The notes beneath the pieces were generated by a model. The model ran no database searches. It was not told where the DNA came from and was given only the letters and a program-made list of their open reading frames with translations. From positions 1-44,288 of the forward strand of contig CAMNPZ010000007.1 in the NCBI GenBank assembly GCA_946548715.1: 44,288 nt of DNA, written 5' to 3'. This DNA is from an uncultured Candidatus Saccharibacteria bacterium (GTDB taxonomy: Bacteria > Patescibacteriota > Saccharimonadia > Saccharimonadales > Saccharimonadaceae). The position numbers and the translations under genes are program-made. Positions 40,504-44,288 of this stretch are shown piece after piece (the first letter of the stretch is position 1; each line of letters opens with the position of its first letter).

Positions 40504-42322
40504 GAAGAAAAAACAATTGACGCCGGCGGAAATTGCGGCGCAACAGGAAGCGATGGAGGCTGCGGAGATACAGCGAGCTTTCGAGCAGGGCACGAATACT
40601 TTGCGAGATTTGATTTCGCCGTCGGCGATTGAAATTCATTCAGATTATTTTCGGTTGGGCAATAAATACGGTCGGACGATGTATATTTATGGTTATCCGC
40701 GGATGTTGTATACTGGGTGGTTGTCTTCTATCATTAATATAGACGAAGTGATTGATGTGTCGATGTATATTTATCCGGTAGAATCGGCGGTGGTGATGAA
40801 AAATTTGCGAACAAAAGTGACGCAGCTTGAGGCTTCGATGAATTTGAACATGGAAAAGGGTAAAGTGCGTGACCCTGAGCTTGAGGCGGCGATTACCGAT
40901 GCGGAAGAATTGCGTGACCAGTTGCAGGTGGGGGCGGAAAGGTTTTTCCGGTATGGGCTGTATATTACGATGTGGGCTGATTCACTGGATGAGATGAAAT
41001 TCGTACAACAGAAGATAGAGACAATTTTGGGACAACAGATGGTGTTTTCGAAAATAGCCAATTCGCAACAGGAACAGGGACTTAATTCGACGATGCCACA
41101 GTGTTCGGACCAATTGCAGATTCGACGCAATATGAATACTGGTGCAATATCGACATCTTTCCCGTTTACTTCGGCGGATTTGACGCAAGATAAGGGTATA
41201 TTGTATGGCGTAAACATGCACAATAATGGATTGGTGATTTTTGATAGGTTTTCACTAGAGAATGCAAATATGGTGGTGTTTGCGAAGTCTGGTGCTGGTA
41301 AGTCGTTTACGGTGAAGCTAGAAGCGCTTCGGTCGATGATGATAGGGGCGGAGATATTGATTATTGACCCAGAGAACGAGTATCAGAAATTGTGCGATGC
41401 AGTAGGTGGGTCGTATATTCGGTTGTCACTGAACTCCGATGTACGGATTAATCCGTTTGATTTACCAAAGGTGATAGATTCAGAGGATGCGAACGATGCT
41501 TTGCGGGCGAATTTGGTAACGTTACATGGGCTATTCCGGTTGATGCTAGGCGGGAATCAAGTAGTTGGAGGAAGCGTGGTGCCGGCGCTAACGGCGAATG
41601 AGGAGGCAGACCTAGATCAGGCGCTGATTGATACTTATGCGCGGGTTGGGATTACTTCGGATCCGTTGACGCATCAGTCGACGCCGCCCACGATTGCGAA
41701 TCTATACGATACGTTGGCACATATGGGCGGTTCGGGTCCTTCTTTGGCACAGAGATTGCGGAAATATACGACAGGGACGTTTGCGGGGATTTTCTCGCAG
41801 CAGTCCAACATTGATATTAATAATCAGATGGTGGTGTTTAATATCCGTGATCTTGAAGATGAGCTTAGGCCAGTGGCGATGTATATTGTGTTGTCACATA
41901 TTTGGAACATTGTGCGGGCGGAGCAGAAGAAACGGTTATTAATTGTAGATGAGGCTTGGCAGTTGATGCAACACGAAGATTCGGCGAATTTCTTGTTTTC
42001 TTTGGCTAAGCGGGCTCGTAAGTATTACTTGGGGCTGACGACGATTACGCAGGACGTGGAAGACTTTATGAGTACCAAGATGGGGCGGGCGATTGTGGGA
42101 AACTCATCGATGCAACTACTGCTGAAACAATCGGTGGCGGCGGTGGATGTGCTGTCGGATGTGTTTAAGTTGACTGAGGAAGAGAAGAGGCGGTTGTCGA
42201 ATTTCCCAGTGGGGCAAGGGTTGTTCTTTGCGGGGCAAAATCACGTACATATTCAGATTATTGCTTCTGAAACGGAAGAGGGGCTCATTACAACGAATCC
42301 AGGACAAAAGAAGCAAGCGTAG
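40496..42322 (+). CDS. virB4: VirB4-type type IV secretion ATPase
   Basis: The 608-residue ATPase has an N-terminal VirB4/CagE-like half (~40-240) and a RecA-like ATPase domain with Walker A A-K-S-G-A-G-K-S-F-T (~264-273), D-P-E-N-E-Y, Walker B L-L-I-V-D-E-A-W-Q-L-M (~477-487), and a T-Q-D-V-E-D segment characteristic of VirB4/TraE. It energises pilus assembly or substrate transfer. ATG 40496 was chosen because AAAGGAGG lies six bases upstream; ATG 40478 would place the Shine-Dalgarno sequence inside the gene. No VirD4, relaxase or integrase is present in the window. Confidence 0.92.
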   Translation: MARKKKQLTPAEIAAQQEAMEAAEIQRAFEQGTNTLRDLISPSAIEIHSDYFRLGNKYGRTMYIYGYPRMLYTGWLSSIINIDEVIDVSMYIYPVESAVVMKNLRTKVTQLEASMNLNMEKGKVRDPELEAAITDAEELRDQLQVGAERFFRYGLYITMWADSLDEMKFVQQKIETILGQQMVFSKIANSQQEQGLNSTMPQCSDQLQIRRNMNTGAISTSFPFTSADLTQDKGILYGVNMHNNGLVIFDRFSLENANMVVFAKSGAGKSFTVKLEALRSMMIGAEILIIDPENEYQKLCDAVGGSYIRLSLNSDVRINPFDLPKVIDSEDANDALRANLVTLHGLFRLMLGGNQVVGGSVVPALTANEEADLDQALIDTYARVGITSDPLTHQSTPPTIANLYDTLAHMGGSGPSLAQRLRKYTTGTFAGIFSQQSNIDINNQMVVFNIRDLEDELRPVAMYIVLSHIWNIVRAEQKKRLLIVDEAWQLMQHEDSANFLFSLAKRARKYYLGLTTITQDVEDFMSTKMGRAIVGNSSMQLLLKQSVAAVDVLSDVFKLTEEEKRRLSNFPVGQGLFFAGQNHVHIQIIASETEEGLITTNPGQKKQA

Positions 42323-42329
42323 ACTCTGT

Positions 42330-42515
42330 GAGCTAGCCTAATACGGCTATTTTTACTCGCGTTTCGTTCGCGGCATGTATTTTTGGGCAATTTTCTTAAC
42401 GAAAAATCGCGCGTCTTGCGCCGGATGGGGGCCACGCGCGTCGATTTTTCTAAAAATTACCCAAAAATACTTGGCTCACTCAATGCTCATAAAAATAACA
42501 GTATTAGTCTAGCTC
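42330..42515 (+). repeat. Nested palindrome B after virB4
   Basis: A ~186-bp inverted repeat lies between the virB4 stop and the end of dnaJ, overlapping the last codons of dnaJ. The outer stem pairs 42330-42355 with 42490-42515 (23 of 26). The middle stem pairs 42377-42394 with 42453-42470 (17 of 18). An inner GC-rich stem pairs 42401-42414 with 42434-42450, with a bulge. The bubble between outer and middle stems is CTCGCGTTTCGTTCGCGGCA on the left and TTGGCTCACTCAATGCTCA on the right, closely matching palindrome A. The function is unknown. Confidence 0.8.
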
Positions 42516-43441
42516 CAGAAGCCGCGCTTTTTGGTGTTTTTGAATTGTTCGAGGAGTTCTTTTTGTTTCTTGCTGAGGTTCTTCGGGGTTTCGACGATGA
42601 TGGTGACGATGTGGGGGCCGCGGTCGCCGTCGGCACGGAAGGGGACGCCGTGGCCGCTAAGCTTGAACGGAGTGCCGGATTGGGTGCCGGCGGGGACTTT
42701 CATGGTGATTTTGCCATCGACGGTTTCGACTTCGATTTCAGTGCCGAGAGCGGCGTCAACCATGCTAACGTGTTCTTCGGAAAGGATGATGGCGCCTTCA
42801 CGAGTGAGATGTTTGTGAGGTTTGACTTTGACACGGACGTAGAGGTCGCCAGGTTCAGTGGCGCCTTCTGGGGCGGGGCCGCCTTTGCCGCGGAGTCGGA
42901 TGGACATGCCGTCGTCGATGCCGGCGGGGATTTTGACTTTGAGGTCTTTGCCTTCGACGGTGACTGGCTTGGTGGTGCCAAAGATGGCTTCTTCGAAGGT
43001 CAATGTGACAGTGGTCTGGTAGTCGGCACCGCGACGAGGACGACGAGCGCCTTGGGTGCCAAATAGACTGCCGAGGATGTCATCAAAAACAGAGCCGCCG
43101 CCACCGCCAAAGTCGAAACTGAAGGTCTGGCCGCCGTAGTTGAAAGCGCCGCCACTGAAGGGATTGCCGTTTGCAAAGGGGTTGTCTCCGCCGCCAAATG
43201 GATTGCCGGCGCCGCCGACGCCAGCGTGGCCGAATTGGTCGTAGCGGGCGCGTTTCTGCTTGTCGCTTAAGACGTCGTGGGCTTCGTTGATTTCTTTGAA
43301 TTTGGCTTCGGCCTCTTTGTCACCGGGGTTCTTGTCGGGATGGTATTTGATGGCGAGCTTGCGGTAGGCCTTTTTGATTTCATCATCGGAGGCGTTCTTA
43401 GAGACGCCCAATACTTCATAATAATCACGTTTCGTACTCAT
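42509..43441 (-). CDS. dnaJ: DnaJ-type co-chaperone without zinc finger
   Basis: The 310-residue protein has a J domain with the H-P-D motif ([11 protein letters not shown], ~31-41), a Gly/Phe/Asn-rich linker (~70-130), and two C-terminal substrate-binding domains (~140-300: F-E-E-A-I-F-G, R-L-R-G-K-G, L-S-G-H-G). It contains no cysteine at all, so the CxxCxGxG zinc region of class A DnaJ is absent; it is a class B, CbpA-like protein. It stimulates DnaK ATPase. It has a CIRCE operator of its own and a predicted leaderless mRNA. dnaK and grpE are not in the window. Confidence 0.92.
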   Translation of the reverse strand: MSTKRDYYEVLGVSKNASDDEIKKAYRKLAIKYHPDKNPGDKEAEAKFKEINEAHDVLSDKQKRARYDQFGHAGVGGAGNPFGGGDNPFANGNPFSGGAFNYGGQTFSFDFGGGGGSVFDDILGSLFGTQGARRPRRGADYQTTVTLTFEEAIFGTTKPVTVEGKDLKVKIPAGIDDGMSIRLRGKGGPAPEGATEPGDLYVRVKVKPHKHLTREGAIILSEEHVSMVDAALGTEIEVETVDGKITMKVPAGTQSGTPFKLSGHGVPFRADGDRGPHIVTIIVETPKNLSKKQKELLEQFKNTKKRGFWS

Positions 43442-43448
43442 GTCGTCT

Positions 43449-43486
43449 ATTATATATCATTAGCACTCGAAATGCAAGAGTGCTAG
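43449..43486 (-). promoter_or_regulatory. CIRCE operator and dnaJ promoter
   Basis: CIRCE occupies 43460-43486 (TTAGCACTC, nine bases, GAGTGCTAG). On the coding strand its spacer contains TTGCAT (43472-43477), 17 bases from TATAAT (43449-43454), the same geometry as at groES. The -10 ends 7 bases before ATG 43441, leaving no leader. Confidence 0.92.
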
Positions 43487-43701
43487 ACTCTGACGCGAGT
43501 TTCGACTAGGCCGGTGGTGACGTTACGGACGACGAGATCGACGCCGTTCGCTGCACGTTCGATGCGGTGGGTGACCCAGCCGGATGAATTCCTGACGACG
43601 AGGGAATTCGAAAGCAAGCTCCCCTCGATGTAGGAACTACTGCCATCTGGCGCACGGTAGATGACGCCATTTCTAACTAACATTTCTTCTAAATAACCCA
43701 T
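43483..43701 (-). CDS. Small beta-repeat protein, unknown
   Basis: A 72-residue protein with a clear GGAGGT before its ATG. It contains two similar ~20-residue beta-hairpin-like units, N-S-L-V-V-R-N-S-S-G-W-V-T-H-R and V-D-L-V-V-R-N-V-T-T-G-L-V-E-T-R, sharing L-V-V-R-N-x-x-x-G-x-V-x-x-R. No signal peptide or membrane helix is seen. Its stop codon lies within the dnaJ CIRCE element, so HrcA bound there could also block transcripts reading through. I do not recognise a family. Confidence 0.55.
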   Translation of the reverse strand: MGYLEEMLVRNGVIYRAPDGSSSYIEGSLLSNSLVVRNSSGWVTHRIERAANGVDLVVRNVTTGLVETRVRV

Positions 43702-43849
43702 ATTACCTCCACTTGGTTTTTATTAAGTGTACGCTGGTTGGCGCGGAAAGGCAAGCATGGGCGAGATGGTAGGCTTTGGTTGGCGATGTGGTGAATGCAT
43801 GTTGTTGGCGAAAATGCTTATGTTGGTTTGTGATTTTGCTCGGAATGTG

Positions 43850-43858
43850 TGGTATAAT
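43850..43858 (+). promoter_or_regulatory. Extended -10 of the last gene
   Basis: TGGTATAAT, followed by a 32-base leader with AAAGGAA near 43874-43880 before ATG 43891. The remaining 43702-43849 region shows no gene or other signal. Confidence 0.5.
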
Positions 43859-43890
43859 GGGCTTAAGGTAATTAAAGGAAATTGAAAAAT

Positions 43891-44288
43891 ATGGTCATAC
43901 AGAATTATTATAAAACGATAACGTTAAGCCTAGGTATGTTGCTTGGGATTACTACTGTGCTTGGTATGGTATTGGCTGGTAGTCGGGTGATAGCTGAAGA
44001 CCCTTCCGTCGTAGACCAAATCAACATCACCGTCCCCGTCTCCTGTACTATGTCCGGTACTGGCATGCAGTCACATAATGCCAATATCAATAATGGACTA
44101 TATGACCATGATATAGGTTCTACAGTACTCCATGCCTTCTGTAATGATAATGAAGGATTTGCTATATATGCAGCAGGATATACAGGAAATGAAGTAGGAG
44201 GAACAAATAGTAATAAACTAGTAGGAACCACAGCTTCTGGTAATGCAACTATAGAATCAGGTATAGCAACAACTGCTGGTAATCCAGA
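43891..44288 (+). CDS. Secreted surface protein, 5' part
   Basis: The frame runs past the window end; 132 residues are visible. An N-terminal signal sequence (L-G-M-L-L-G-I-T-T-V-L-G-M-V-L-A-G) is followed by an Asp/Val-rich start and a beta-type domain: I-N-I-T-V-P-V-S-C-T-M-S-G-T, H-N-A-N-I-N-N-G-L-Y, and F-C-N-D-N-E-G-F-A-I-Y-A-A-G-Y-T-G-N-E. Two cysteines could pair. The mature part uses C- and A-ending codons (ACC, GTC, ATA, GGA), unlike the G-rich coding style of neighbours. It is probably a cell-surface or adhesin-like protein. Confidence 0.6.
   Translation, partial: MVIQNYYKTITLSLGMLLGITTVLGMVLAGSRVIAEDPSVVDQINITVPVSCTMSGTGMQSHNANINNGLYDHDIGSTVLHAFCNDNEGFAIYAAGYTGNEVGGTNSNKLVGTTASGNATIESGIATTAGNP

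Noticed and set aside
34924-42322. Integrative conjugative element
   Set aside because: No relaxase, integrase, coupling protein or flanking direct repeats were found in the window, and housekeeping genes (groEL, dnaJ, comF) are interspersed.
42383-43066. 227-codon forward frame opposite dnaJ
   Set aside because: It runs through palindrome B and antisense to the clear dnaJ gene, with a low-complexity Phe/Asp/Gly/Ala composition that mirrors the Gly/Phe-rich linker and domains.
1-44288. TGA read as glycine, as in Gracilibacteria
   Set aside because: uvrA and murI end properly at TGA with full-length family proteins, so TGA is a stop here.

Overview
The window looks like chromosome from a small-genome, fermentative bacterium of the Candidate Phyla Radiation, most likely Candidatus Saccharibacteria (TM7). 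The signs are: the standard genetic code (several genes, for example uvrA and murI, end in TGA, which argues against the TGA-recoding Gracilibacteria and Absconditabacteria); a set of VirB2-like small membrane proteins beside PrgI, VirB6-like and VirB4 genes; proteins anchored by one membrane segment with PEGA domains; a short DnaJ without zinc finger; very tight gene packing with overlapping ends; and coding strands that strongly favour G over C. No rRNA gene or phylogenetic marker was searched, so the phylum is an inference.

Layout. 1-259 is the 3' end of an S-layer-homology (SLH) surface protein. About 256-16144 is a surface-polysaccharide locus. A forward operon (1539-7277) holds two glycosyltransferases and rfbA-rfbC-rfbB-rfbD for dTDP-L-rhamnose. 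Converging on it are three reverse units: a GT2 gene with a DUF2304 membrane gene; a GT2 gene with glf (UDP-galactofuranose); and galE, gtrA-like, ABC permease, ABC ATPase, a small membrane protein and a DUF2142-like membrane protein. Together they suggest a rhamnose- and galactofuranose-containing polymer exported by an ABC (Wzm/Wzt or TagGH type) transporter. 16201-19793 holds uvrA and an overlapping methyltransferase. 19889-26273 is a cell-wall region: a DUF916-like membrane protein apparently lacking its signal peptide, murI, then a four-gene unit with a ~1006-residue secreted protein combining an amidase, a Cys/His peptidase-like and a class A beta-lactamase-like domain, followed by three single-pass membrane proteins (two with PEGA-like domains). 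26321-29716 holds ackA and the CIRCE-controlled groES-groEL pair. 29822-31090 holds two small conserved-type proteins and tRNA-Ser(GCU). 31305-42322 is a type IV secretion/pilus-like region: five VirB2-like modules in four proteins, interrupted by comF and hsp20, then VirB6-like, PrgI, a TraC-like protein and the VirB4 ATPase. 42509-43701 holds dnaJ (with a second CIRCE) and a small protein, and the window ends in the 5' part of a secreted surface protein.

Features running through the window. Putative promoters repeatedly carry an extended -10 of the form TGNTATAAT, and many end only 6-10 bases before the start codon with no Shine-Dalgarno sequence, predicting leaderless mRNAs. Two ~180-bp nested palindromes with the same layout and conserved internal sequences lie directly after ackA and virB4, and a third long hairpin follows the tRNA. 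The two CIRCE operators have the promoter -35 hexamer in their spacer, in the same arrangement at groES and dnaJ.
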